A stretch of 53,081 nt of DNA from the NCBI GenBank assembly GCA_944325175.1, contig CALUYZ010000005.1, forward strand, positions 79,484 through 132,564, written 5' to 3'. Position numbers and translations under genes: made by a program. Origin of the DNA: Candidatus Gastranaerophilales bacterium (GTDB lineage: Bacteria; Cyanobacteriota; Vampirovibrionia; Gastranaerophilales; Gastranaerophilaceae). A model generated the notes under the pieces. It saw only the letters and a program-made list of their open reading frames with translations, was not told the DNA's origin and made no database searches. Positions 36,115-44,893 of this stretch are shown one piece after another (within the stretch, counting starts at the first letter, position 1; the number at the start of each line of letters is the position of its first letter).

Positions 36115-36924
36115 ATGAAAAATAAAATTGAAAAATTTATCTCATCAACAGTAGAATTTCATGATATTTTTAAAGCCGTTGAAGTTGCAAACGAGCTTAA
36201 TATGGGCTTAGAGATAAGCAGATTTGGCAAATTAAGGGAATTGGATGAATATTTTGATGATACCCTAAACAGATACGAAGACGCAATTAAAGATTTAGAA
36301 GGTCCGTTAACACTTCATGGTTTTTTTTCAAACCTTTGCCCCACATCAAACGACAAAGGCATAAGAGATGTTTCAATTAAAAGATATTATCAAAGCCTTG
36401 AAATTGCTTCAAGGCTGGGCGCTAAAACAGTGGTTTTTCACACTTGCTTCAATAATTTATTAAAGCAAAAAGTGTATAGGGAAAATTATTTTGTTAATTC
36501 TGTTGAATTTTATAATGAAATAATTCCGTATTTTGAAGAAAGAAAAATCACTGCAACAATAGAAAATGTTCATGAACCAAACAATGAAATGATAAGAAAT
36601 ATTATTGCAGCTGTCAATTCCCCTTATCTAAAGGCAACAGTTGATATAGGGCATCTTAATCTACATTCAAATGTTCCTTTTAAAGATTGGATTAAAGATT
36701 ACGGCATAATGCTTCATCACATGCATTTTCACAATAACTTTGGCGATGAAGATGCCCACAGTTCACTTAAAAAAGGCAGCGTGGATATTAAAAAAATTCT
36801 TTCTTGTCTAAAAGAAATGCAGCTTTATCCGCAAATAACATTTGAAATTTTTGACAAAGAAGAACTTATAGAAAGCATAGAATATCTAAATAATATTCAA
36901 GAAGAAATAGGCTATGGAATTTAG
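36115..36924 (+). CDS. sugar phosphate isomerase/epimerase-type TIM-barrel protein
   Basis: 269 residues of the xylose-isomerase-like (AP endonuclease 2) superfamily. Metal-binding strands appear in order: LTLHGFFSNLCP, AKTVVFHTC, ATIENVHEP, KATVDIGHLNLHS, HHMHFHNNFGDEDAHSSL and ITFEIFD. The conserved Glu, Asp and His residues suggest a divalent metal site. The substrate cannot be named. The gene ends 4 bases inside the convergent crcB gene. Confidence 0.82.
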   Translation: MKNKIEKFISSTVEFHDIFKAVEVANELNMGLEISRFGKLRELDEYFDDTLNRYEDAIKDLEGPLTLHGFFSNLCPTSNDKGIRDVSIKRYYQSLEIASRLGAKTVVFHTCFNNLLKQKVYRENYFVNSVEFYNEIIPYFEERKITATIENVHEPNNEMIRNIIAAVNSPYLKATVDIGHLNLHSNVPFKDWIKDYGIMLHHMHFHNNFGDEDAHSSLKKGSVDIKKILSCLKEMQLYPQITFEIFDKEELIESIEYLNNIQEEIGYGI

Positions 36925-37292
36925 TCTTTAAAAATCAATAAAGAAAGATACTGCCCCAAAATAACGCCCAAAATGCAGAATATGGCACTTAATAAAACGT
37001 ATGCTCCACATTCTAAATAGTGTTTCCCTTGAAATAAAACAACCGCCTCAAGTGAAAATGTTGAAAATGTTGTAAACCCGCCTAAAAAACCTGTCTTAAA
37101 AAGCAATAACAAATTAGAGCTTACACCTTTTTTTGCAGCGGTTGCAGCAAGAAAGCCGATTAAAATACAACCGACTAAATTTACAAAAAATGTAACTAAA
37201 GGAAAAACACCCTCATAGGCAATTTTTCCTGCAACATGTCTAAATATTGCGCCCAATGCGCCACCGGTTCCTACTAATAAAAATTCAATCAC
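36921..37292 (-). CDS. crcB: fluoride ion channel CrcB/Fluc
   Basis: Dual-topology fluoride exporter of the inner membrane. I choose the GTG at 37292, giving 123 residues, the normal length. It overlaps the stop of the previous gene (GTGATTGA), and the longer frame from 37364 adds 24 charged residues not found in the family. Seen are GGALGAIFRH, TFFVNLVGCILIGF and the hallmark GFLGGFTTFSTFSLE. Four membrane helices. No fluoride riboswitch precedes it; expression appears tied to the upstream gene. Confidence 0.93.
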   Translation of the reverse strand: MIEFLLVGTGGALGAIFRHVAGKIAYEGVFPLVTFFVNLVGCILIGFLAATAAKKGVSSNLLLLFKTGFLGGFTTFSTFSLEAVVLFQGKHYLECGAYVLLSAIFCILGVILGQYLSLLIFKD

Positions 37293-37806
37293 TTTTAAAT
37301 TTTTCCCAAAATTTAAGTTTATTAATTCTTTCTTGCCTTTTTGCTCTTTCCAAGCGTTGCGCAAGCACTTTTTCTTTATGTTCGTTTTCTTTAATCATTT
37401 GTTGTATTTGATAATCTTGTTCTCTTGTTAAAATATTTCTATATCTTATTTTGTAATAATTCTTTTTTTGGGTTATTTGCCTTAATGCTTCATCGTATTC
37501 CATTTGCCTTTGTTCAATATCAAGCTTTAATTTTTGTTTACATTCAAAATCAAAAAAAGAACATTGCAGCGAATTTAATAATTCTAACCCTCTTTCTTTT
37601 GCTTCTGCATTAAGGCTAAGCGGTTTTAGTATAAAATTTTCTTCTGTTCTAATTTGAAGTATTTTCTCTCTTTGTTCAGGAGTTAAATTAACCGTTTCAA
37701 GATAATCTTGATAGTCTTTTTTTTCAATTCCCGCTTTTAGATTTTGAGCAAAAGCAAACGAAATGAAGAAAAAAAATAAAAAGAATAAAGGAGCTATTTT
37801 TTTCAT
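37285..37806 (-). CDS. periplasmic LTxxQ-motif protein (Spy/CpxP-like)
   Basis: 173 residues from the ATG at 37806, which overlaps the stop of the membrane protein gene as ATGA. A signal peptide is evident (MKKIAPLFFLFFFFISFAFA). The mature protein is helical and very charged, with two LTxxQ-type motifs: NLTPEQREKILQI and ILTREQDYQIQQM. This resembles the CpxP/Spy group of periplasmic chaperone or stress-sensor proteins, which also carry two LTxxQ motifs about 100 residues apart. Two Cys (CSFFDFEC) in the mature part might form a disulphide. The family link is from the motif only. Confidence 0.72.
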   Translation of the reverse strand: MKKIAPLFFLFFFFISFAFAQNLKAGIEKKDYQDYLETVNLTPEQREKILQIRTEENFILKPLSLNAEAKERGLELLNSLQCSFFDFECKQKLKLDIEQRQMEYDEALRQITQKKNYYKIRYRNILTREQDYQIQQMIKENEHKEKVLAQRLERAKRQERINKLKFWEKFKSD

Positions 37807-39374
37807 TTCTTCAGCCAATCTATTTGAGTATTCCAAAGAATGTCTTTGTAATATTCAGGTTTATCGGTAGGAATTTTTACAGGCTTTTTAATTCTGTTAT
37901 AAACTTCTTTTCTTATAAATAGCGCAAAGGTTTTAGATTCCATTACCAAGTAATAATCCGGATGATTTTTCAAATTTTGATAGAGATTGTAATGTTTATA
38001 AGGAATTATTACGTCATGATGAACGGAATTTAGCGCCTCTTGCCAGCCGATTCCGCCAAGTGTGATTAATCTGACATGCTCATCGTTCAAATATGGGCTG
38101 TAAACTTCTTCATATCTGCCGTCTTGCAGAATAAAATTATTAGGATAAAGTTTATATGAAGCATAGCTTCCACATTCAAACGGCACAAAAACATTTCCTT
38201 TTACATTATTTTCAATTAAATATTCAATTTCAGAAAGCGGAAATATTGAGTGAAAATTGCCATATTTTAAATCTCTCACCGTTATATTCAATAAAAAAAC
38301 AAATAAAACAATGTAGAATATAACAAGTTCTTTAATTTTGTTAGCTCTTTCACTTAATTTTTTGTTAAATATTGTATAAAAATCATCGTAGCAAAAAGGC
38401 ACAAGAACAAAGATAAAGTAAGAAATAAACCTGATAGATTTCAGAGTTAATAAAAACATAACAAAAACCAAAACAGCCTTTGTTTTGTCCATATTATTCC
38501 AAATTTCTTTAATTTTGTTGAATTTGCCTTCTGCTTTTGTTTGAAGCCAAGTTTTATAAAATCTGTAGACACAAAGTGTCATAAAAAACAAAAGAACGAT
38601 TTTAAATTTAATAAATTTAGCCATAAAATATTGCCCGAAAGGCGGCTGCCATTCGACAATATTAGGTCTGTTCATAGTTGTTGCTTTAATTAAGAATGTA
38701 ACATATTCAACACCGTAAGGGTTTATAAACATTACTAAAAATGAGGCAATGAAAAGATAAATGTATGGTAAAACGGGTTTTTTCCTTAAAAATTCACCAA
38801 CAATATACAAACCTGTTATTCCAAGCCCCATAAAGCATCCGCCATGCATATTTGACCAGACAATCATTAACAAAGGCAAAACCCATAAAATTCTGTAATT
38901 TTTTTCAAGACGGGCTTTTTCCATAATATAAAGCCAAATTGCAAAAAACATAAAAGTGAAATGATGGCATCTTAGAGAAAAAACTAAATTCGAAATAGGT
39001 TGAAGCGCAAAAAAGAAAAATAAAAAGTTAAAAATCGGAAATTTTAAATCCGGCGAAAGGTTTTTTCTTCTTAAACGTATAATTAAGACAAAGAAAACAA
39101 AAGTAATAAACAGACAGATTGCTTTTAAAACTTGTAATCCGACATCATGAAAATGTTCTTGAACAAAATAAAAAACAATGCTTGAACCCCACTCATGGTC
39201 CCACCAAGGGTGAGTTTTAGAGTATGAAAGAAAATCATATTTTAAAATATCGCCTGTTTGAAAAAATGTTTTGCCGACAATAAGTCTTGCAAAAAAATCA
39301 TAGTCAACAAAATCCATGCAGCTGCCGACCAAAAAAAGATACAAAAAGAGCGTTATAAAAAATATAATTAACAT
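37803..39374 (-). CDS. polytopic membrane protein, GT-C glycosyltransferase-like
   Basis: 523 residues from the ATG at 39374, which has GGGGAG seven bases upstream; a TTG at 39389 is less likely. About ten to twelve membrane helices. The first extra-cytoplasmic loop reads DYDFFARLIVGKTFFQTGDILKYDFLSYSKTHPWWDHEWGSSI, with acidic residues placed like the catalytic loop of lipid-linked sugar (GT-C fold) transferases. The C-terminal 130 residues are a soluble domain (GNVFVPFECGSYASYKLYPNNFILQDGRYEEVYSPY). Substrate unknown. First gene of a coupled set with the LTxxQ protein and crcB. Confidence 0.75.
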   Translation of the reverse strand: MLIIFFITLFLYLFLVGSCMDFVDYDFFARLIVGKTFFQTGDILKYDFLSYSKTHPWWDHEWGSSIVFYFVQEHFHDVGLQVLKAICLFITFVFFVLIIRLRRKNLSPDLKFPIFNFLFFFFALQPISNLVFSLRCHHFTFMFFAIWLYIMEKARLEKNYRILWVLPLLMIVWSNMHGGCFMGLGITGLYIVGEFLRKKPVLPYIYLFIASFLVMFINPYGVEYVTFLIKATTMNRPNIVEWQPPFGQYFMAKFIKFKIVLLFFMTLCVYRFYKTWLQTKAEGKFNKIKEIWNNMDKTKAVLVFVMFLLTLKSIRFISYFIFVLVPFCYDDFYTIFNKKLSERANKIKELVIFYIVLFVFLLNITVRDLKYGNFHSIFPLSEIEYLIENNVKGNVFVPFECGSYASYKLYPNNFILQDGRYEEVYSPYLNDEHVRLITLGGIGWQEALNSVHHDVIIPYKHYNLYQNLKNHPDYYLVMESKTFALFIRKEVYNRIKKPVKIPTDKPEYYKDILWNTQIDWLKK

Positions 39375-39468
39375 GTAAATACTCCCCAATAAGAAGGATT
39401 ATAACAAAAAATTATTGATATGTGCATTTTTTTGTTATCATATAAAAAGTTAGAGGTGAAAGTTAAAA

Positions 39469-40503
39469 ATGGAAGAAAAAATTTTACAAATCAAAAAAGA
39501 AGCATTACAAGAAATTGAACAGGCAGAAAACCAAAAAATGCTTGATGATGTCAGAAATAAATATTTATCAAGAGCATCAGAATTAAATAATTTAAAAAAA
39601 GGTCTTAAAGACGTTGCACCTGAATTAAGACCAAAAATTGGCGCTTTGACCAATGAAGTTTCAAAAGAAATTGAAGCTTTGGTTAACCAAAAAGCGGAAG
39701 AATTTTATCAAATCGAACTCAACAAAAGGCTTGAAGAAGAAAGAATAGATGTAACTTTACCTTCAACTTACGAGCCTTTTGGGCACATTCACCCTTTAAC
39801 AAAAACAATTAATGAAATTGTTGAAATTTTTGAACATTTAGGTTTTTCACTTATTAAAAATGAATTTTCACCTGAAGTTGAAGTGGAAAAATATAATTTT
39901 GACCTTTTAAATGTTCCAAAAGAACACCCCGCCCGTGATGTGCAAGACACATTTTATTCAAAATTAGCAAAAAATGTTGTTTTAAGAAGCCAAACATCAA
40001 ATGCACAAGTCAGACAAATGCAAAATTCAAGACCGCCTATTAAAATTATTTCTCCGGGCAGAGTTTACCGTTCAGAATCTGTTTCTGCAAGAAAAAACAA
40101 CCTCTTTCATCAAATTGAAGGTTTATATGTTGATAAAAACGTTACGTTTGGCGATTTAAAAGGTGTTTTAAACGAATTTATAAGATTATATTTTGGCTCA
40201 AGCCGCCCAACAAGGTTTAGAAACAGCTTCTTTCCTTTTACGGAACCCTCTGCTGAAGTTGATGTTCAGTGTATTATGTGTCAAGGAAAAGGCTGCCCGA
40301 CATGCTCAGGCACAGGTTGGCTTGAAATTTTAGGTTCCGGCATGGTGGATCCTAATGTTTTAAGAGCAGTTGATATAGACCCTGATGTTTATACAGGTTT
40401 TGCTTTTGGCATGGGCGTTGAAAGACTTACTATGTTAAAATATGCAGTAGATGACATCAGACTGTTTTTTAACAACGACATCAGATTTCTAAACCAATTC
40501 TAA
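39469..40503 (+). CDS. pheS: phenylalanyl-tRNA synthetase alpha subunit
   Basis: Class II synthetase subunit, 344 residues. The N-terminal coiled coil is followed by GHIHPLTKTINEIVEIFEHLGF, the motif 2 region RSQTSNAQVRQMQ...RVYRSESVSARKNNLFHQIEG, and a zinc-like CIMC...CPTCSGTGWLEILGSGMV. Motif 3 is GFAFGMGVERLTMLKY. The ATG has an AGAGG site upstream. The beta subunit gene pheT is not next to it, which differs from the common pheST order; a MATE gene follows instead. tRNA-Phe lies 5.5 kb downstream. Confidence 0.97.
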   Translation: MEEKILQIKKEALQEIEQAENQKMLDDVRNKYLSRASELNNLKKGLKDVAPELRPKIGALTNEVSKEIEALVNQKAEEFYQIELNKRLEEERIDVTLPSTYEPFGHIHPLTKTINEIVEIFEHLGFSLIKNEFSPEVEVEKYNFDLLNVPKEHPARDVQDTFYSKLAKNVVLRSQTSNAQVRQMQNSRPPIKIISPGRVYRSESVSARKNNLFHQIEGLYVDKNVTFGDLKGVLNEFIRLYFGSSRPTRFRNSFFPFTEPSAEVDVQCIMCQGKGCPTCSGTGWLEILGSGMVDPNVLRAVDIDPDVYTGFAFGMGVERLTMLKYAVDDIRLFFNNDIRFLNQF

Positions 40504-40530
40504 AATATTTTTGAAGAATACCGAGGATAT

Positions 40531-41883
40531 ATGGCAACTAAAGAATTAACATCCGGCAAGCCGGTTAAACTGATTTTTCTATTTATGCTGCCGATGTTTT
40601 TTGGCAATTTGTTTCAACAAATATATAACTTGGCAGATGCGCTTATTGTAGGCAGAACGATTGGGCTTAAAGCTCTTGCTGCCGTTGGTGCAACATCACC
40701 GATGATTTTTCTTGTCATAAGCTTTATTTTTGCATCCACACAAGGTTTTGCAGTTGTGACAGCGCAAAGGTTTGGTGCAAGAGATTATGAAAATGTCAGA
40801 AAATCTGTAGCTGCCGGTTTTATTCTTTCCTTTGTCTTAACATTTATCATGACAATAATTTCTCTTCCGTTCGTTCAACAAATGCTGGACATTTTAAGAA
40901 CACCGGATGACATTATCAATTTAGCCCATGATTATCTTTTTATTATGTTTGCAGGAATTATAGCAACCGTATTTTATAATCTTACATCTAATATAATAAG
41001 GGCGCTTGGCGACAGTAAAACACCATTATATTTTTTAATTTTTGCATCAATTTTAAATATATTTTTAGACTTGCTTTTTATTTTAAAATTTAATATGGGA
41101 GTTTCGGGCGCTGCCATTGCAACAGTGGTTTCTCAAGCTGTTTCAACCGTTCTTTGTATTGTGTTTATGTTTAAAAAATTTCCAATTCTTAAATTAAAAA
41201 AAGAAGATTGGAATGTAGACAAATCCTTTTTATACGAGCATTTAAAAGTTGGTATTCCAATGGGTTTTCAGATGTCTGTTCTAACTATTGGAATTATTGC
41301 TCTTCAATATGTATTAAACGGTTTGGGTTCAACTGCAATAGCAGCATTTACAACGGCAATGAGAGTTGATCAATTAGTATCTCAAAGTTTGCTTGCCCTT
41401 GCAGCAGCCGTTGCAACGTATACTGCGCAAAATTATGGTGCAGGAAAATTGAAAAGAATTCGAGAAGGAGCAAGAGCAAGCGTATTAATTGCTTTTATTA
41501 TCAGCATTTTTTGCGCAATATTTATTTTAACTTGCGGTGAATTTGTAGTTAATTTATTTATGGATGTTCCAAACGAAGAAGTTACAAAACTTGCCATGGA
41601 ATATTTACATATCATAATTATTTTCTTCTTTTTCCTTGGGCTTTTATTAATTTACAGAAATATTTTACAAGGAATGGGAAATGTCATGGCGCCTTTATTT
41701 TCAGGGGTCGCTGAACTTATAATGAGAGCGCTTGCTGCCTTTAAACTGGGCGAAATTTTAGGATACACCGGAATTTGCCTTGCAACTCCCTGTGCTTGGA
41801 TTGCAGCCGCCATTGTTTTGTATATAGGCTATAAAATAAGTTTAATCAAAAATATTAAAAAAATTAGAAAAATAGCTAAATAA
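40531..41883 (+). CDS. MATE family efflux transporter
   Basis: 450 residues with twelve membrane helices, in two similar halves. Motifs include FLFMLPMFFGNLFQQIYNLADALIVGRTIG, the MATE-typical ALGDSKTPLYFLIFASILNIFLDLLFI, and QNYGAGKLKRIREGARA. Exports cationic drugs or metabolites with Na+ or H+ exchange. It begins 27 bases after pheS and may be read from the same transcript. It is a separate gene from the MATE fragment at the left edge. Its stop overlaps that of the convergent metallopeptidase gene by 8 bases. Confidence 0.94.
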   Translation: MATKELTSGKPVKLIFLFMLPMFFGNLFQQIYNLADALIVGRTIGLKALAAVGATSPMIFLVISFIFASTQGFAVVTAQRFGARDYENVRKSVAAGFILSFVLTFIMTIISLPFVQQMLDILRTPDDIINLAHDYLFIMFAGIIATVFYNLTSNIIRALGDSKTPLYFLIFASILNIFLDLLFILKFNMGVSGAAIATVVSQAVSTVLCIVFMFKKFPILKLKKEDWNVDKSFLYEHLKVGIPMGFQMSVLTIGIIALQYVLNGLGSTAIAAFTTAMRVDQLVSQSLLALAAAVATYTAQNYGAGKLKRIREGARASVLIAFIISIFCAIFILTCGEFVVNLFMDVPNEEVTKLAMEYLHIIIIFFFFLGLLLIYRNILQGMGNVMAPLFSGVAELIMRALAAFKLGEILGYTGICLATPCAWIAAAIVLYIGYKISLIKNIKKIRKIAK

Positions 41884-42613
41884 TTGGAGTTTTTGTTTTT
41901 AATCTTCTTTTTATATTTTGTGCATCCGGCATTATTTTATTTAAAAGCGCCCAAAAACCTTCTTTATGATTTTTTTCTACGGTATGAACAAGTTCATGCG
42001 CTAAAACATAATCAATATATTCATAATCTAATAGCATAAGATTTATATTTAAGTTGATATTATTTGAATATGAACAGCTGCCCCACCTTGTTTTATGAGC
42101 CTTTAGGGCAACCTTGTTGTATTTAAAATTATATTTTTCTGCAAGTTCACAAAGCCTTTTTGGCAAATAATTTTTGGCTTCAATATATAAAGCTTTCTTT
42201 AATGCAGATTTTAATATTGTTTGATTTTCTCTTGAATAAAAATTTGAATTTAGAGGGTATGTAAAATAAACCTTATTAAATTTAACCTTAATTACCGCTT
42301 TATCAACAAAACCTGCCTGAATTATAAGATTGTCTGTTTTGGTTTTAAAATTTTCATCTATAAGATTAAATTCATATTTTGAAAGTGTTTCATTTATCCA
42401 AGATTGGTTTTTAAAAACATAGGTTTCAGCATCTTTGAAAGATAAAAAATAAGGAACTGAAATTCTTACCTTGTAGCGATCTTTAACAGTTATTTTTAGC
42501 GATTTTGAACTTTTTAACTTAACGTAATTATATTCTACATCGTTAACTACAACTTTTTTAGAAGATGTTTTTTTAATATTTTTTCTCTGTTTCAAAAAGT
42601 CGAAAAATGCCAT
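41876..42613 (-). CDS. YgjP/DUF45-type M48-like metallopeptidase
   Basis: 245 residues. The zinc motif HELVHTVEKNHKEGFW (HExxH with a third His nine residues on) is preceded by the family signature KVALKAHKTRWGSCSYSNNINLNINLMLLDYEYIDYVLAHEL. The family (YgjP-like, also called DUF45) is believed to be a minigluzincin-like protease, substrate unknown. No signal peptide is present, so it is cytoplasmic. A TATAAT ends ten bases before its ATG, again without a Shine-Dalgarno. Confidence 0.9.
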   Translation of the reverse strand: MAFFDFLKQRKNIKKTSSKKVVVNDVEYNYVKLKSSKSLKITVKDRYKVRISVPYFLSFKDAETYVFKNQSWINETLSKYEFNLIDENFKTKTDNLIIQAGFVDKAVIKVKFNKVYFTYPLNSNFYSRENQTILKSALKKALYIEAKNYLPKRLCELAEKYNFKYNKVALKAHKTRWGSCSYSNNINLNINLMLLDYEYIDYVLAHELVHTVEKNHKEGFWALLNKIMPDAQNIKRRLKTKTPII

Positions 42614-42623
42614 AACAAAAAGA

Positions 42624-42629
42624 ATTATA
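42624..42629 (-). promoter_or_regulatory. -10-like box of the metallopeptidase gene
   Basis: A perfect TATAAT on the minus strand, ten bases before the ATG at 42613, with no ribosome-binding site between. Confidence 0.4.
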
Positions 42630-42637
42630 ACACATCA

Positions 42638-43687
42638 TTAATCAATTATTTCAACAAAATTATGAAGAAAATACGCTAAATCAAAAGCGTGAATTTTTGA
42701 ATTAGTAAGCTTTATGCCGTATTTTAAACTCCAAAGGCAAGTGGGGCAAGTGGTTAAAACAACATCAGCATTTGTTTTTAAAACATTTTCAATTTTTTCT
42801 TTTGAAAGAATTGAGGCGGTATTTATATGTCTTGTAAAAAAATCTCCGCCAAAACCACAGCACTCATCGTATTTTTCTGTACGTTTGTATGTAATTCCTT
42901 CTATGTTAGATAAAATATCCTCAATTTCAAAAAATTTTTCATTGTCTATATGACATGGTTTATGAAATGAAACAATTAAAGGAGAAACTGCTTTCAATTT
43001 TTTTTGTTTATAAAAATCGGTAAAATAAACAATTTTAGATTTATCTACACCTTCATAATTCAAAACTGTGTCATAACAAGTTGCACAATCAAAAACAACT
43101 TTGTCGTATTTTGAAATTTTATTCAAATTTCTTTTTTTATATTTTTCATAAATATCAAGTCTGCCCTTAACATAAAAAGGTAATGCACAACATTCAAACT
43201 TTTCATTTACGAATTTAAAAGGTGCATCAAATTTTCCGCAAACCGAACGGGTTGCACACCCTTCAAAATGGGCAATTTTCAGTGAAGTTTCTTTCTTATT
43301 TTTTATCTTTACGGCTTTTCTTCCAAAAGGATATTTTAACTTATAAAAAATTCTAAGCGCCAACATTTTAATTTTGAAGATTATTGCAGAATTTAAAAAA
43401 TTATCAAAAGGAGAATTAAATTCGCTTTTTATTTGCGCAAAAATTTTAACTGCATCAATATCTGAAGGGCAGGCAGCTTTACATTTTTTGCAGCCAAGGC
43501 ATAAATCAAGATTATATTTAACCCTTCTGTCAAATTTTAACTTTTTGTTGATTATTCCTAAAAGCTGCAAAAACTTGCCTCTTGATACGGATGTTTCTGT
43601 TCTTTTTGCCTTGTAAACAGGGCAAACATCCATGCAAAGCCCGCATCTGGAGCAATTAACAATATCTTTAACCAGTTCTTTATCCAT
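42638..43687 (-). CDS. (Fe-S)-binding protein of the GlcF/LutA/HdrD type
   Basis: 349 residues. Two 4Fe-4S clusters of the ferredoxin type: Cys12, 15, 18, 22 (CSRCGLCMDVCP) and Cys63, 66, 69, 73 (CLGCKKCKAACP). Two CCG-like domains follow, the first with FECCALPFY and the second with HKPCHIDNEKFFEIED and YDECCGFGGDF. This is the electron-transfer subunit architecture of glycolate or lactate oxidases and heterodisulphide reductases. No flavin oxidase subunit is adjacent, so the donor is unknown. It is divergent from the tiny pilin-like gene with only 23 bases between. Confidence 0.88.
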   Translation of the reverse strand: MDKELVKDIVNCSRCGLCMDVCPVYKAKRTETSVSRGKFLQLLGIINKKLKFDRRVKYNLDLCLGCKKCKAACPSDIDAVKIFAQIKSEFNSPFDNFLNSAIIFKIKMLALRIFYKLKYPFGRKAVKIKNKKETSLKIAHFEGCATRSVCGKFDAPFKFVNEKFECCALPFYVKGRLDIYEKYKKRNLNKISKYDKVVFDCATCYDTVLNYEGVDKSKIVYFTDFYKQKKLKAVSPLIVSFHKPCHIDNEKFFEIEDILSNIEGITYKRTEKYDECCGFGGDFFTRHINTASILSKEKIENVLKTNADVVLTTCPTCLWSLKYGIKLTNSKIHAFDLAYFLHNFVEIID

Positions 43688-43696
43688 AAACTTTGT

Positions 43697-43704
43697 AGTA
43701 TAAT
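43697..43704. promoter_or_regulatory. overlapping divergent -10 boxes
   Basis: TATACT on the minus strand (43702-43697) and TATAAT on the plus strand (43699-43704) overlap by four bases in the 23-base gap between two divergent start codons. Each would give a transcript starting at, or within a few bases of, the start codon. Confidence 0.42.
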
Positions 43705-43710
43705 TTTACC

Positions 43711-43878
43711 ATGAAAAAATCACAGGTTACATTGGAATACTTATTGTTTTTTCTTGTAATAACCGTACTTTGTGTTTTAATTAGTATGCTATGGAACAGA
43801 GGTGCCATTATAAGAGGAAGCACGTTTGGCGTAGAAGACAGTAATAACACGGTACATGTTCGACCATTTTCGGAATAA
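43711..43878 (+). CDS. tiny pilin-like protein with class III-type signal (55 aa)
   Basis: Found by eye. MKKSQVTLEYLLFFLVITVLCVLISML is followed by a short polar tail ending RPFSE. The pattern (charged start, Gln, then ThrLeuGluTyr, then a single hydrophobic helix) matches the Q-x-x-x-E-Y form of class III signal peptides, used by archaeal pilins and seen in some Flp/TadE-like bacterial pilins. It might be a minor pilin or a membrane peptide. There is no Shine-Dalgarno, but a TATAAT lies 6 bases before the ATG. It ends 4 bases before the next gene. An opposite-strand frame over the same bases has no support. Confidence 0.62.
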   Translation: MKKSQVTLEYLLFFLVITVLCVLISMLWNRGAIIRGSTFGVEDSNNTVHVRPFSE

Positions 43879-43882
43879 AAAT

Positions 43883-44893
43883 ATGAAAAGTGCAATTTTA
43901 AAAAACGGTAAAGTTGAAATTATTGACAAAGAAAAACCAACACTTTTAAATAAAGAAGGAGCAATAATTAAAGTTATTGCATGCGGGCTTTGCGGTTCTG
44001 ATATTGTAAAAATTAATCATTCAACACCGGAAAACGAAGATAAAATAAGCCTTGGGCATGAAATTGTCGGTGAAATTGTCGAAATTAATGTCGAAATTGT
44101 TGGTAATGGCGCAAAAACACCCTTTAAAAAAGGCGATATTATTGCAATGGGGCATCATTACCCCTGTTTTAAATGCAAATACTGCACCCACGGAAACTAT
44201 TCCATGTGTGAAACATTTAAAAATTCAAATATACACCCAAACGGTTTTAGCGAATATATTTATGCAGATGTTAATCATCTTAAAAATACTGTTTTTAAAA
44301 AACCCGAAAACCTTACAAACGAAGAATTTTCTTTTTTAGAACCTCTTTCATGCTGCATTAGAGCAATAAGACGTTCAGGCTTAGATATAAACAATAAAGA
44401 ATTAAATAAAACATATAATGCACTTGTTTTGGGCTTAGGCTCTATTGGAATATTAATGTCAGAAGCAATAAAAACCTTTGGTGCAAAAACTTTTGGCTTA
44501 GATATTAATAGCGAGCGACAAAAATATGTTGAAAAATACGGCATATTTTTTGACAAAACAATTAAATACGATTTAATATTTATGACATCAGGCGCAACAA
44601 AAGCAATAGATACTGCTTTTAACTTAATTGACAAGGGTGGAAAAATTATCGTTTTTTCATCCGTACAAGACGATTTTAAAGGATATTTTAACAACGAAAT
44701 ATATTATAAAGAGCTTGATGTAATTGGCAGCTATTCACCTTCACCTTTTGACTTAAAAATGTCGTATGAATTTTTAAAAAACGGTTATGTTGATGTCAAA
44801 AACTTATCAACTGCCTATAGCTTGGAAAATTTAGAAAATGCAATTAATGACACCAAAATTGGAAAAATTTTAAAAGGGTATATTGAACTATGA
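43883..44893 (+). CDS. zinc-containing alcohol dehydrogenase family protein (first of a pair)
   Basis: 336 residues from the ATG at 43883, two codons after the pilin-like stop. Medium-chain dehydrogenase: catalytic zinc ligands in CGLCGSDIVKIN and GHEIVGEI, structural zinc in CFKCKYCTHGNYSMC, and a Rossmann fold with LVLGLGSIGILMSEAIKTFGAKTFGLDI. It resembles sorbitol or threonine dehydrogenases, but the substrate is not clear. Its stop overlaps the start of the second dehydrogenase (ATGA). Confidence 0.87.
   Translation: MKSAILKNGKVEIIDKEKPTLLNKEGAIIKVIACGLCGSDIVKINHSTPENEDKISLGHEIVGEIVEINVEIVGNGAKTPFKKGDIIAMGHHYPCFKCKYCTHGNYSMCETFKNSNIHPNGFSEYIYADVNHLKNTVFKKPENLTNEEFSFLEPLSCCIRAIRRSGLDINNKELNKTYNALVLGLGSIGILMSEAIKTFGAKTFGLDINSERQKYVEKYGIFFDKTIKYDLIFMTSGATKAIDTAFNLIDKGGKIIVFSSVQDDFKGYFNNEIYYKELDVIGSYSPSPFDLKMSYEFLKNGYVDVKNLSTAYSLENLENAINDTKIGKILKGYIEL

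Noticed and set aside
37293..37400. Fluoride riboswitch before crcB
   Set aside because: The region is coding sequence of the LTxxQ protein and shows no riboswitch core.
43680..43895. Minus-strand open frame opposite the tiny pilin-like gene
   Set aside because: It overlaps the Fe-S gene start and the divergent promoters, has no ribosome site and no recognisable protein features.
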